Source of the DNA: M30B19 sp041741535
GTDB taxonomy: Bacteria; Planctomycetota; Planctomycetia; Pirellulales; Pirellulaceae
Length of the DNA: 64,000 nt
Direction: 5' to 3'
Assembly: GCA_041741535.1 (NCBI GenBank)
Contig: JBGSJV010000066.1
Span: forward strand, 32,951 to 96,950
A program made the position numbers and the translations under genes. Below, in pieces: positions 8,387 to 17,533 of this stretch. How positions within the stretch are numbered: position 1 is the first letter of the stretch; each line of letters begins with the position of its first letter. A model generated the notes under the pieces. That model was not told the origin of the DNA. It ran no database searches and saw nothing but the letters and a program-made list of their open reading frames with translations.

Positions 8387-10600
8387 ATGACGAAACTCTC
8401 TCCCGTTCAGGAAATCCTCAAGCAGTTCTGGGGCTACGAAGAGTTTCGCCCACTGCAAGCCGACGCGATCGAAGCCACGTTGCAAGCCCGAGACTCGCTG
8501 GTCGTCCTGCCTACGGGCGGCGGCAAGTCTGTCTGCTACCAGATCCCGGCTTTGGTTCGACAGCAATTGACGGTGGTCGTCTCACCGCTGATCTCGTTGA
8601 TGAAAGACCAAGTGGACGCCCTGCGATCGTTGGGCGTCAAAGCCGCCGCGCTCAACAGTTCAATCCCTGCCAACTCGCAACAAGCCGCGTTCGAGCAATG
8701 GCAAGCGGGGCAACTTCGTTTGCTCTACGTGGCTCCCGAACGCCTATTGACCGACTCGTTGTTGGAGCGACTCCGACAACATCCGCCCGCTCTGTTTGCC
8801 ATCGATGAAGCCCATTGCATCAGTAGCTGGGGGCACGACTTCCGGCCCGAGTACCGGATGTTGGCCAGTCTCAAGAACCACTTCCCCACGATTCCGATCG
8901 CGGCTTACACAGCCACCGCCACCCCGGAAGTTCGCGACGACATCGTTCGCCAATTGCAACTTGAGAACCCGGTGGTGCTGGTTGGTGACTTCCATCGCGC
9001 GAACCTGACGTACCATGTGCAACGAAGGCAAGACGGCTACAACCAAATTTGTTCTGTCATGGATCGCTATCGCGGCCAAGCGGGCATCATCTACACCATC
9101 GCACGAAATCATGCGGAACAACTGAGCGAGTACCTGAACCGATTGGGTTACAAGACCCTGCCGTATCACGCGCGATTGAGCGAACAGGAAAAAACCAAAC
9201 ACCAAGAAGCCCTGGAACAAGACGAAGTGGAAGCCATCGTCGCCACAATCGCGTTCGGCATGGGCATCGACAAGTCGAACGTGCGCTACGTGATCCACGC
9301 CGAGATGCCGCGATCGATCGAAAACTACCAACAGGAATCCGGCCGCGCGGGCCGCGATGGTTTGCCCGCCGAATGTTGGCTGCTGTATTCTGCCAGCGAC
9401 CTAATGGCTTGGGAGCGAATCATCCAACAATCGTCCGACGAGCAACGCACCCGCGCCCGGGCTTCCTTGAAATCCGTCGAACAATTTTGCCATGGTTTGA
9501 CTTGTCGCCATCAATATTTGGCCCAGTACTTTGGCCAATCGTTCAATCCGCCGTGCAACGCGTGTGATGTTTGCTTGGGCAAATTGGCCGCCGTAGCGGA
9601 GCCGTTACGAATCTCGCAAATGATCTTGTCGTGTGTGTGGCGCTGCAACGAAAATTTTGGGGTTGGTCACATCGCCAAAGTCTTGTTCGGTAGCCGCGAA
9701 GCCAAGTTGGTTCAATTTGGTCATCAGGAGCTGAGCACGTTTGGACTACTAAAAGAACATACTCAGCGGCAAATCCGCGATTGGATTGAGCAACTACTGT
9801 CGCAGGGTTTCTTGGAACGCGCGGGTGAATACCACGTCCTGCACTTGACTGCGGCGGGCCGTGAAGTTCTGCGGGGAGAACAGACTCCTATCTTGGTCCA
9901 GACCGTCAAAGCCAGCCCCGGGGCCACCTCGCTCCAAGTGTTTGACTCGTGGGAGGGCGTGGATCGCGAGCTGTTTGAACAACTGCGGCAATTGCGCCGC
10001 GAATTGGCGACCGAGGCTCAAGTTGCCGCGTTTATCGTCTTCAGCGATGCCACGCTGCGCGATTTGGCACGCCGCCGCCCCACACGCCGCGACCTGTTGT
10101 TAAGTGTCCATGGCATCGGCGAACGGAAAGCAGCAGACTACGGCGAACGAGTCATGCAGTTGATTCGGCAATGGTGTACCGAACGAAACATCCCGAGCGA
10201 CCTAACCTTGTCCAACGTGTCCCGGTCCGATGGCCATTCCCTGGACAGCAAGCCCATCAAACTAAACGCCATCGCCGCATTCCCTCTGTTTGAGGAAGGA
10301 TTGACGGTCGAGCAAGTTGCGGAACGAATTGGTCGCGCCAACTCAACGGTTTTTGAGTACTTGGAAGCCTACATCAAGCAGCACCGCATCACGGACTCCA
10401 GTCGCTGGGTCGAACCCCGTGTAGCGAACAAGATCCGCATCGCCGCCCAATACACCGACAACGACCGCCTCCGCCCACTCTTTGAAGCCTTCCATGGCAA
10501 GATCTCCTACGAAATCTTGCGGATCACCTTGGCCTGTCAGAGTGTCGAGAACACTTACCTGGGCCACAACCGAGTTTATCTAGGTGGAACCCCCGATTAA
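8387..10600 (+). CDS. recQ: ATP-dependent DNA helicase RecQ
   Basis: 737 aa from ATG 8387, preceded by AGAGGAAC; a longer in-frame extension to 8279 lacks family similarity. Domains in order: superfamily-2 helicase with Walker A (PTGGGKS, residues 42-48) and DEAH (140-143, in AIDEAHCISSWGHDFRPEY), helicase C-terminal lobe (TIAFGMGIDKSNVRYVIH, QESGRAGRDG), zinc-binding RQC (CRHQYLAQYFG...CNACDVC), an HRDC domain and a C-terminal HTH_40-type helix-turn-helix (VEQVAERIGRANSTVFEYL). It acts in recombination and replication-fork repair by unwinding DNA 3' to 5'. The extra C-terminal HTH makes it longer than E. coli RecQ (about 610 aa) but is common outside proteobacteria. Confidence 0.97.
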   Translation: MTKLSPVQEILKQFWGYEEFRPLQADAIEATLQARDSLVVLPTGGGKSVCYQIPALVRQQLTVVVSPLISLMKDQVDALRSLGVKAAALNSSIPANSQQAAFEQWQAGQLRLLYVAPERLLTDSLLERLRQHPPALFAIDEAHCISSWGHDFRPEYRMLASLKNHFPTIPIAAYTATATPEVRDDIVRQLQLENPVVLVGDFHRANLTYHVQRRQDGYNQICSVMDRYRGQAGIIYTIARNHAEQLSEYLNRLGYKTLPYHARLSEQEKTKHQEALEQDEVEAIVATIAFGMGIDKSNVRYVIHAEMPRSIENYQQESGRAGRDGLPAECWLLYSASDLMAWERIIQQSSDEQRTRARASLKSVEQFCHGLTCRHQYLAQYFGQSFNPPCNACDVCLGKLAAVAEPLRISQMILSCVWRCNENFGVGHIAKVLFGSREAKLVQFGHQELSTFGLLKEHTQRQIRDWIEQLLSQGFLERAGEYHVLHLTAAGREVLRGEQTPILVQTVKASPGATSLQVFDSWEGVDRELFEQLRQLRRELATEAQVAAFIVFSDATLRDLARRRPTRRDLLLSVHGIGERKAADYGERVMQLIRQWCTERNIPSDLTLSNVSRSDGHSLDSKPIKLNAIAAFPLFEEGLTVEQVAERIGRANSTVFEYLEAYIKQHRITDSSRWVEPRVANKIRIAAQYTDNDRLRPLFEAFHGKISYEILRITLACQSVENTYLGHNRVYLGGTPD

Positions 10601-10734
10601 CGACAACGACGCCCACAGCGGCCATAATGACCCCCACAGGTAGAGCGTTACTTCATGGCAACGACAGCAGGCAGCAAAGCAAGCAAAGGGGACGACCAAG
10701 CGGAGGATGACGTCACGCCCGCGCGCACGTGCAA

Positions 10735-11535
10735 ACAGAGACAACAGAGGATGACAAGTGCACTGACTTTCAAATCTCTGTTTCCTACGTTACCTCCCGT
10801 TCAACCGACTTCCGGGCACGATGGCCGCGTGTATCATGTCGTGAGTCATGAAGATTGCTCGGGTGAACTTCGAATACATCGGCTGGGCATTCAATTCTAA
10901 AGCGACAGAAGCGATTGAACAGAAGGACACAGAGACAACAGAGGATGACAATCGCACTGGCTTTCAAATCTCTGTTTCCTACGTTACCTCCTGTTCAACA
11001 GACGTCCGGGCACGATGGCCGCGTGCATGATGTCGTGAGCTATGACGTTTGCTAGGGAGAACTTCGAATACCTCGGCTGGGCCTTCAATTCTAAAGCGAC
11101 AGAAGCGATTGAACAGAAGGAAACAGAGACAACAGAGGATGCCAAGTGCACTGGCTTTCAAATCTCTGTTTCCTACGTTACCTCTTGTTCAACCGACGTC
11201 TGGGCACGATGGCCGCGTGCATGATGTCGTGAGTCATGACGTTTGCTAGGGAGAACTTCGAATACATCGATTGTGCCTTCAATTCTAAAGCGTCGGATGC
11301 GATTGAACAGAAGGAAACGGAGACAACAGAGGATGCCAAGTGCACTGACTTTCAAATCTCTGTTTCCTACGTTACCTCCTGTTCAACAGACGTCTGGGCA
11401 GGATGGCCGCGTGCATCATGTCGTGAGCCATGACGTTTGCTAGGGAGAACGTCGGATACATCGGTTGTGCCTTCAATTCTAAAGCGTCGGATGCGATTGA
11501 ACAGAAGGACACAGAGACAACAGAGGATGCCAATA
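10735..11535. repeat. 194-bp tandem repeat, about 4.1 copies
   Basis: The same block recurs at exactly 194-bp spacing (for example at 10848, 11042, 11236 and 11430). Copies differ at scattered positions. Each unit contains GGAAACAGAGA and, about 40 nt later, TCTCTGTTTCC, a perfect 11-bp inverted pair with GTGCAC at the tip, and flanking TTGAACAG/CTGTTCAA arms. The period is not a multiple of three, so the short frames seen here are not coding. Confidence 0.93.
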
Positions 11536-11541
11536 GTCCTT

Positions 11542-13155
11542 CTATCGAAATAGCCACAAGTGCCGCTCGCTGCGGACGATCAGGTTGCCGCGCGAGAGAG
11601 CTGGAGTCGCCCAGACTTGTTCCTCCAGCTTCAACTTCGACAACAAATCAAACGGGGCTTCGTCGCGGAACACCGCCAACTCACCACGAGCCGAAGCGAG
11701 ATAGATTTTGTGGTCGGCTCGGACCGGCGAAGCGTAATACGGCCCGGTTGGAGCAATGCGTTCGCGGAACAACGTTTGGCCATCGTTCAACGACAACAGC
11801 GTCACGACTCCGCCGTTTCTCACGGCAAATAATTGGTCGCCAAGGATCAAACTTGTCGGACACTCGGGAACTCCCAACTCCGCACGCCACGCCATGGTCG
11901 GAGCAGATTTCGCTTCTTCAATTCGCAGTGCAACAAAGCCGTTGGCGTGTTGAAACGAGTCGATCCAGGCTTGCAGATGGGGCCACTCCGATTCCTCGAT
12001 CTGTCCGTTCCGATTCTTGTCCAACATGCGAAAGAACATCCCCAACGGATGATCGCCTTCGCCATCCGCATCCGGTCGCGACAAGACACTCTTGTTGTGC
12101 TTGGCTTCGTCCGGATTGATCTGCCCGTCTTGGTTCTCGTCGCATTCGGCCAAAGCTTCGGCAAATGAAGGAGGGCCAATCACTTCTGGATTGGTTCGCA
12201 TGTTGTAGGAAGTGACGATGGCCAAATTACCAGCAATTTGAGGAATGGCGATGGGCTCGTCCGCCAGACCTGGAATGGACCATAGCTCGTCGCCACTTTG
12301 CAAGGAAATGGCCCGCACGTGAAACGGTTCATAGATGAGTGCGATTTGTGGTGAATCGGTCGGCCATAAAGCCGGGGTGGACCAACTAGAAGCGGGACCC
12401 TCGCCCTTGCGCGTCCAAATCACTTGCCCCGTTGTTTTCTCGAGCGCCATCAAACAGGCCTGCTTCTGATCGGACAACAACACGATCAACCGATTCTCCA
12501 CCAGGATCGGCGAGGCGGCGGTTCCGTACATGTTGTCCGCCACCTCCAGTTCCTTGCGCCAGACTTCATGGCCCGTCAGATCATACGCGATCACGCCAAA
12601 CGAACCAAACAGACAATAGATCCGTTCGCCATCACTAACGGCCGTTGGGGTGGCGGGGCCGTGATGATAGGTCTTCTCCAACGCAGCAATCGGAAGTTCT
12701 TGCTGCCATTTCAGTTGCCCGTCGGTGCGATCGAAACCCTGCGTGATCAATCGTTCGGACTCGTGGCCCGTCACCACAATCAAATCGCCGATGACAATCG
12801 GTGAAGAATGCCCGTTCGCCACGGGGACTTTCCATACCAGACTTTTTTTACCGTCCAATTGGGCCGGGTACCGAGTTTCGCTTGCGTCGGTCCCCAAGCC
12901 ATGGCTCCCCCGAAACTGGCGCCAATCCTCAGAGTTGTCATCCGTTGGCTGATGGCTGTTGTCCACGAGCGGTCGGGAGCTTGTTTCAGTTCCGCCTACT
13001 TCCGTTTCTTGAACTCGCGCCAAAGCCCAATCCGTCTCCACGAAAAGACCAAACGCCAAGAGACCACCAAACGCGACCAAGTTGCCAAATAAAACCCAGC
13101 GCCGAATTTGACGACCAACGCCTCGCGGTCCGTTGGCAATATTCTCCATCCACAT
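11542..13155 (-). CDS. PQQ-like beta-propeller protein with two EF-hands
   Basis: 537 aa from ATG 13155 (a GGGA lies 6-9 nt upstream; the frame extends to 13344 but that part is not conserved-looking). Residues about 20-45 form a signal/anchor helix (WVLFGNLVAFGGLLAFGLFV). The body contains outer-membrane-BamB/PQQ repeat strands (WRQFRGSHGLG, DLTGHEVWRKELE, TTGQVIWTRKGEG, SLQSGDELWSIPG, LNDGQTLFRER). Between blades are two calcium loops, DENQDGQINPDEA and DKNRNGQIEESEW. Such proteins are very numerous in planctomycetes and act in the cell envelope, but individual roles are unknown. The 3' end abuts the 194-bp repeat. Confidence 0.88.
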   Translation of the reverse strand: MWMENIANGPRGVGRQIRRWVLFGNLVAFGGLLAFGLFVETDWALARVQETEVGGTETSSRPLVDNSHQPTDDNSEDWRQFRGSHGLGTDASETRYPAQLDGKKSLVWKVPVANGHSSPIVIGDLIVVTGHESERLITQGFDRTDGQLKWQQELPIAALEKTYHHGPATPTAVSDGERIYCLFGSFGVIAYDLTGHEVWRKELEVADNMYGTAASPILVENRLIVLLSDQKQACLMALEKTTGQVIWTRKGEGPASSWSTPALWPTDSPQIALIYEPFHVRAISLQSGDELWSIPGLADEPIAIPQIAGNLAIVTSYNMRTNPEVIGPPSFAEALAECDENQDGQINPDEAKHNKSVLSRPDADGEGDHPLGMFFRMLDKNRNGQIEESEWPHLQAWIDSFQHANGFVALRIEEAKSAPTMAWRAELGVPECPTSLILGDQLFAVRNGGVVTLLSLNDGQTLFRERIAPTGPYYASPVRADHKIYLASARGELAVFRDEAPFDLLSKLKLEEQVWATPALSRGNLIVRSERHLWLFR

Positions 13156-13390
13156 ATTAGAATCCCATCGGAGATGATTGTTGGGCCCGACTAGCCGTTG
13201 ACCGTTGTCTCGAATCAGCGCACCGCGGCTCAGGGCCTGCTCCCATGGTTGCCGCACTACCAGAAAAGCTGGTGAAGAAAACCAAGCCGGGGCCATCTTC
13301 GCCCCCCTCAGCGAATCCAATCGTGATGAGACAGGACCTGCCACCGAGGCAAAGCCGCTCGAAACGATCGGTTCTGGCGAAAATCGTGGA

Positions 13391-13419
13391 TTGACACGAT
13401 TGAATATTTTGCCTATTAT
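13391..13419 (+). promoter_or_regulatory. Sigma-70-type promoter for the winged-helix/CPBP pair
   Basis: TTGACA at 13391-13396, 17-nt spacer, TATTAT at 13414-13419. The expected start of transcription is about 17 nt before the ATG at 13443, which is preceded by AAAGGCGG. Confidence 0.75.
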
Positions 13420-13442
13420 TCACTCGCAGAAAGGCGGTCGAG

Positions 13443-14102
13443 ATGAAAAAGAACCCGGTTTACGTTGAAACAGCGGCACAGTTGCGTGCGTTGGCCGCGC
13501 CGGCTCGGCAAGAAATCTGCGATTGCCTGGCGACGGTTGGAGCTGCGACCGTCAATGAACTAGCGGAGCATTTGGGGCGTCCGGCAGATGCGTTGTATTT
13601 TCACGTCCGGCGGCTGGTGAAGGTTGGACTGGTTGTTGAATTGGACCGCGAGAAAACTGGGCGACACGTCACGTCGCGATACGATCTCGCCGCGCGTCCG
13701 TTGAAGCTGAAGTATCGACGTTCGACCAAGAAGCAGGTGGAGAAGGTGATTGGCGCAGCGACGCGGGCGGGCCTGCGCGATTTCGAGCACTCCTACGACG
13801 AATTGGCAGAATCGCAAGTTGAAGGGCAGCGAGATTTGTGGGCGGGTCGGGCCAAAGGTTGGTTGACGACCGACGAGGTGGCGCGGGTCAATCAACTACT
13901 GGCACAGATTCATGAGATCCTGTTTCAGGGCCATCCGGAATCGGGGACCGAACAGAGTAGTGGACCGCTCCGCGGTCCAAAATTGGTTCGCGGAGCGAAC
14001 CACGACAATTCAACCAGCAAGAGTCACAAGCGACTCTTTGGCTTCACGTTTTTGTTGTCCCCCAGTGCCCCTCCATTTCGCGAGCGAGTTAAAAAGAAAT
14101 GA
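13443..14102 (+). CDS. ArsR-like winged helix-turn-helix regulator
   Basis: 219 aa. Residues about 10-85 form an ArsR-type winged helix (LRALAAPARQEICDCLA, ATVNELAEHLGRPADALYFH, HVRRLVKVGLVVE). The middle is helical. After about residue 170 the protein becomes low-complexity: the segment SSGPLRGPKLVRGANHDNS is encoded by a double palindrome (13957-14005) that also occurs elsewhere in the window, so the native C-terminus may be shorter. The stop overlaps the start of the CPBP gene (ATGA), implying translational coupling. Likely regulates its own operon; ligand unknown. Confidence 0.82.
   Translation: MKKNPVYVETAAQLRALAAPARQEICDCLATVGAATVNELAEHLGRPADALYFHVRRLVKVGLVVELDREKTGRHVTSRYDLAARPLKLKYRRSTKKQVEKVIGAATRAGLRDFEHSYDELAESQVEGQRDLWAGRAKGWLTTDEVARVNQLLAQIHEILFQGHPESGTEQSSGPLRGPKLVRGANHDNSTSKSHKRLFGFTFLLSPSAPPFRERVKKK
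13957..14005. repeat. Double palindromic (REP-like) unit inside a CDS
   Basis: Two adjacent perfect palindromes, TGGACCGCTCCGCGGTCCA and TGGTTCGCGGAGCGAACCA, 4 nt apart. The same pair occurs at 52691-52735. It lies in frame inside the winged-helix gene. Confidence 0.9.
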
Positions 14103-14791
14103 GCGTCGAACACACCACAACCGCCAGCGCGTCCAGCCCAAGCCTGAGTCAAGTCTTTTGGATCAGCGTCGCTGTTTTTCTCTGCTACTTTGGACTCATT
14201 GGCAACGGCTACTTGTTTCGCCTGGTATCGCCAGCGATGGACGATGGGGCCGTGATCTTGCGCGAATCGATCAACTTGGGGATGGTCGCGTTGATCGCTT
14301 GGGTTGTTTGGCGGATCGAGCGGCGTTCTTTGCGGTCGGTGGGAATGCAGTGGCGGCCATGGTTGCCAACGGTCGGTTGGTCGTTGGCGGTCGCCTTCAT
14401 TTGTTTGGTGACGGCCGTTGGGTTGATGCTGCTGATCCAACTGATGGGCACAACTTATGGCGAAGAGAATCCTTTCGCGCAATTGAGTCTGTGGACGGTG
14501 ACGCTGATCACGATTCGGGCCGGGGTTGCGGAAGAGTTCATGATGCGAGGCTACATGCTGAGTCGGATTGAAGAGTGGAGCGGGAGCACAACCGTGGCGG
14601 TGGCGTTGACACTGATTCCGTTTGCGTTGATGCACTATTCTCAAGGTCCGGCCGGTGTGTTGATCTCCTTTGTGTTAGGCGGAATCTTGACCGCCTTCTA
14701 TGTCTGGAAGCGCGATCTATTGACGAACATGATCGCCCATTTCTTAGTCGACTTCATCGTCAACGTCGCCCTCGCTCCTCCAACTTCCTAA
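14099..14791 (+). CDS. CPBP family intramembrane metalloprotease
   Basis: 230 aa, about six to seven membrane helices. The Abi/CAAX-protease motifs are intact: EEFMMRGY with the Glu pair at residues 145-146 and Arg 150, a histidine in FALMHYSQG (about 180), and HFLVDF near the C-terminus (about 216). The family cleaves within the membrane and includes the eukaryotic Rce1 prenyl-protein protease and bacteriocin-immunity proteins; the substrate here is unknown. It overlaps the upstream regulator by 4 bp and shares its promoter. Confidence 0.93.
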   Translation: MSVEHTTTASASSPSLSQVFWISVAVFLCYFGLIGNGYLFRLVSPAMDDGAVILRESINLGMVALIAWVVWRIERRSLRSVGMQWRPWLPTVGWSLAVAFICLVTAVGLMLLIQLMGTTYGEENPFAQLSLWTVTLITIRAGVAEEFMMRGYMLSRIEEWSGSTTVAVALTLIPFALMHYSQGPAGVLISFVLGGILTAFYVWKRDLLTNMIAHFLVDFIVNVALAPPTS

Positions 14792-15059
14792 TCGGCCGGC
14801 TCAAATTGAGCGGGGTCTATTGGCGACTTTGTTATTCTTGGCGATTGCCTAGAGCTGGTCGAATGCTTCATCAGATTTAATGCGGCGACTCTTCGCACCG
14901 CTCTACTTCCGTTGGCACGGCACGTTCGTGTGCCGATTGCTGATTCGTAGAAAGTCCCGGCCGTTTTCCAGATATTTTACAGTGCGCGATCAGCGAACCT
15001 ACTTGCGTCCACTGGCGTCCTAAGTTTCGCAGCGTCTTAGAAAACGTTGATAAGAATAC

Positions 15060-15129
15060 AGGAATGTTCGCCTGGGAGCGGACTCGGCCTCCAAATCCGA
15101 CGGACAGTGTTCGAATCACTGCGTTCCTG
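15060..15129 (+). tRNA. tRNA-Trp (CCA), atypical D arm
   Basis: AGGAATG (15060-15066) pairs with CGTTCCT (15122-15128), followed by discriminator G; the T arm is CAGTG-TTCGAAT-CACTG; the anticodon loop CTCCAAA gives CCA. A1 and G73 fit tRNA-Trp. However the D arm (TTCGCCTGGGAGCGGA) is short, has only a 3-bp stem and lacks the usual AGTTGGTA loop, and the anticodon stem has a C-T mismatch at its top. It may be a divergent functional gene or a decaying copy. CCA is not encoded. Confidence 0.55.
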
Positions 15130-15233
15130 CTTGTAGGCAAGCGTTTGATCGGTGTCGTTCCTACGGCGCGAGGCTTTCTGCGGTGGCAGTTTTGGTTTCG
15201 TGTTCCGCATCAGGGTTCTAAGCAACGACATCG

Positions 15234-15306
15234 ATTGAAGTAGCTCAGTGGGTAGAGCACCAGGCTGTAAACCTGGCTGTCGCGGGTTCGACTCCCGTCT
15301 GACGCA
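15234..15306 (+). tRNA. tRNA-like gene with Tyr anticodon (GTA), disrupted acceptor stem
   Basis: D arm GCTC/GAGC, anticodon arm CCAGG-CTGTAAA-CCTGG (anticodon GTA), 5-nt variable loop and T arm GCGGG-TTCGACT-CCCGT are all well formed. The 3' acceptor strand CTGACGC-A would need GCGTCAG at the 5' side, but the seven bases there (ATTGAAG) pair at only two or three positions. Bacterial tRNA-Tyr normally has a long variable arm; this one does not. A GCATCAG that would pair at six of seven positions lies 27 nt upstream (15207-15213). Possibly a tRNA pseudogene or an interrupted tRNA. Confidence 0.5.
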
Positions 15307-15839
15307 ACATTTGGTTGAAAACCAAATTCGGCGCGCAAGCGTCCACCACTCGCTGGCGGGCAACGGTTGCTTTGTTCAGTCTGCGGGGATGGGCTCGGGC
15401 GATTCGGTCAGTTTCGGAACGAGGCTTTGGCTTCCTCCGATACGAACCCTCAATCACCGACCATTCCAGCGGCAGGCCCATGTGCTTTGCAGAGGAATGT
15501 CGGGTCATAAAAGAAGGCGTGGAAACCACGAACAAGCACCTGGGGTACCTCGTGTCTCAGCAGGAACTTGCTCGCGGAAAAAAGCACCGGACATCGTGAC
15601 TCAAGTTCATCTCCGCACTCCGGGTTTGTGATTGACAAGCAGTCCGTTGCCTCAAAGCTTGCTACTCATGCTCAGTACCAACCGTCGTTGGGCGGAGTGC
15701 GTGCAGCCTTTCGTCTTCGAATCTAACTGCCAACAAATTGCACCAAGCCGACCTCGACACGCGCTCGCCAGTGAAACACAGAAAAAATGGCGAAGCACAC
15801 CACGACAACACCAAACCCGCAGAAAGGGGGGCGACCCAC
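15307..15839. other. Intergenic, nothing coding recognised
   Basis: A short hairpin (ATTTGGTT/AACCAAAT, 15309-15327) directly follows the tRNA-like gene. The rest, up to the SPFH gene, has no convincing gene; frames here are interrupted or are tRNA antisense artefacts. Confidence 0.5.
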
Positions 15840-16943
15840 ATGTTTTTGAAAAAAGTAACGATCCTCAGCTACGAGATCGGCTTGAAGTTTCACGCCGGCG
15901 AATTCAAGGGGTTATGGCGCGCCGGAGATCACTGGATTTTCGATCCGTGGGGCAAGACACAGGTTCGCGTGGTCTCGAAGCGAGCCCCTTGGTTGGTGGA
16001 CGAACAATTGGACATCATCGTCAAGTCCGATGCTTTGGCAGGCCAAGCGGAAGTGGTCGACTTGAAAGATCATCAACGCGCTTTGGTCTGGATCGACGGA
16101 CGTTTTGCCCGAATTTTGGGTCCAGGTTTGCATGCCTACTGGTTTGGACTTCGCGACGTCCGTGTGGAAGTCGTGGATGCCGGTCAAGTTCGCTTCGAAC
16201 ACGTCGACCTCAAAAGCATCACCCGCGCTGCAGAGACGGCCCGCTGGCTGGACATCCACAAAGTGGAGCGGGACTGCGTCGGGGTTCTGTTCATCGACGG
16301 TCGCCATGTCGAACAGTTGGGACCTGGTCTGTATGCCTTCTGGAAAGATTCCGCCGATGCGCGGTTGATTTCACTGGACATGCGTGAAGCCCAGCTGGAC
16401 GTTAGTGGCCAAGAGATCATGACTTTGGACAAGGTCACTCTGCGGATGAACGCGTTGGTGACGTTTGTGGTGGCGGATCCGCACCGAGCGGTCTCCGCGG
16501 CCAGTGACGTGCGGCAGTCGTTGTACCGCGAGGTGCAATTGGCATTGCGAGCCGTGATTGGTGGTCGCGAGTTGGACAGTTTCTTGACGGGCAAGGACGA
16601 GGTGGCTCAGGAACTGGAACAACACGTCCGCCAGCAAGCGTCGGCCTTGGGTTTGGAAGTTCGTGCGGTGGGAATCAAAGACGTGATTCTCCCGGGCGAG
16701 ATGAAAGACCTGATGAACCGCGTGACGGAAGCCAAGAAGGCCGCTGAAGCCAACTTGATTGCTCGTCGCGAGGAAACGGCTGCGATGCGTAGCCAGTCCA
16801 ACACGGCCAAGCTCTTGGCCGAAAACCCCACGTTGATGCGGCTCCGCGAACTGGAAGTCTTGGAAAAGATCGCCTCCGCGGGTCGGATGAACATCATCCT
16901 GGGAGAAAAAGGCCTCGCGGATAAAGTGGTCAACTTGCTGTGA
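15840..16943 (+). CDS. SPFH/band-7 (slipin-type) protein
   Basis: 367 aa from ATG 15840, which has AAAGGGGG 8 nt upstream; the longer frame to 15738 is unlikely. Two related N-terminal modules are visible, each with IDGRxxxxLGPGLxAxW (near residues 92-108 and 154-171), followed by the SPFH core (MTLDKVTLRMNALVTFVV...DVRQSLYREVQLALRAVI) and a C-terminal coiled coil (NRVTEAKKAAEANLIARREE). Slipins form oligomeric membrane scaffolds in microdomains. There is no long membrane helix at the very N-terminus, so attachment may be by a hairpin or peripheral. It ends at a strong terminator and stands alone. Confidence 0.9.
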   Translation: MFLKKVTILSYEIGLKFHAGEFKGLWRAGDHWIFDPWGKTQVRVVSKRAPWLVDEQLDIIVKSDALAGQAEVVDLKDHQRALVWIDGRFARILGPGLHAYWFGLRDVRVEVVDAGQVRFEHVDLKSITRAAETARWLDIHKVERDCVGVLFIDGRHVEQLGPGLYAFWKDSADARLISLDMREAQLDVSGQEIMTLDKVTLRMNALVTFVVADPHRAVSAASDVRQSLYREVQLALRAVIGGRELDSFLTGKDEVAQELEQHVRQQASALGLEVRAVGIKDVILPGEMKDLMNRVTEAKKAAEANLIARREETAAMRSQSNTAKLLAENPTLMRLRELEVLEKIASAGRMNIILGEKGLADKVVNLL

Positions 16944-16955
16944 GCCCACACGACG

Positions 16956-16990
16956 CACCCTAGCGGAGAAAACCCGCTAGGGTGTTTTTG
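16956..16990 (+). terminator. Rho-independent terminator after the SPFH gene
   Basis: CACCCTAGCGG and CCGCTAGGGTG form a perfect 11-bp stem with a short A-rich loop, followed by TTTTTG. It lies 13 bp past the stop codon. Confidence 0.93.
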
Positions 16991-17034
16991 TTTCACCACA
17001 GAACGATCGTTCGCCGCGTGTCGATTCGCGGCGT

Positions 17035-17457
17035 TTAGCGAAGGGCAAAGTTTCGGACGACGACTTTCCACAAGAACTTTACATGGCTGTGCATGATCAG
17101 CAGTGAGAAGGTTACGTCAATCTTAATTGTGAGAGCTGGCGCAACACCGCGAAGCCAATCTTGCGTCGTCCCATATACCCAACTTAGCGAAATCCCGGCC
17201 CACATCAAAAAAAGTAAGCCAGCCAGCATCCACAGCCCACGTTCTTTGTCAAGATCGATCAACGTGGTCGCGGAAACTGAGAACGCCAATAGTTGAAAGA
17301 ACGTTAGGATACCCGGAACATCAAGCTGTCGACAAACAAAGCAACCGACAAACAAAGGCAACATCATGAGAGGCAGCCGTGACGTTACCACTTGGGGCTC
17401 GCCCTGAATCAACCCTTGCAATTCCAACCAAGCCCGTTTGGTCAACACGCCAACCAT
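17035..17457 (-). CDS. Small membrane protein, unknown
   Basis: Up to 140 aa with three to four hydrophobic segments (RLPLMMLPLFVGCFVC, GILTFFQLLAFSVSATTLI, GLWMLAGLLFLMWAGISLSW, VAPALTIKIDVTFSLLI). No family recognised and no strong ribosome-binding site seen at the first ATG; an internal ATG in the LMMLP segment is an alternative start. The hydrophobic pattern and charged turns (DLDKERG) favour a real gene over a random frame. Confidence 0.55.
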   Translation of the reverse strand: MVGVLTKRAWLELQGLIQGEPQVVTSRLPLMMLPLFVGCFVCRQLDVPGILTFFQLLAFSVSATTLIDLDKERGLWMLAGLLFLMWAGISLSWVYGTTQDWLRGVAPALTIKIDVTFSLLIMHSHVKFLWKVVVRNFALR

Positions 17458-17533
17458 TCATCGCCAGATATTCATCGCCAAAAAAAGTACTCGGAGACGC
17501 GGATCGGCCACACACCCACACCAAAGAATCCGC

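Noticed and set aside
15245..15631. Frames over the tRNA-like genes (e.g. peptide LRQTGVEPATARFTAWCSTH)
   Set aside because: This is the familiar false translation of a tRNA antisense strand.
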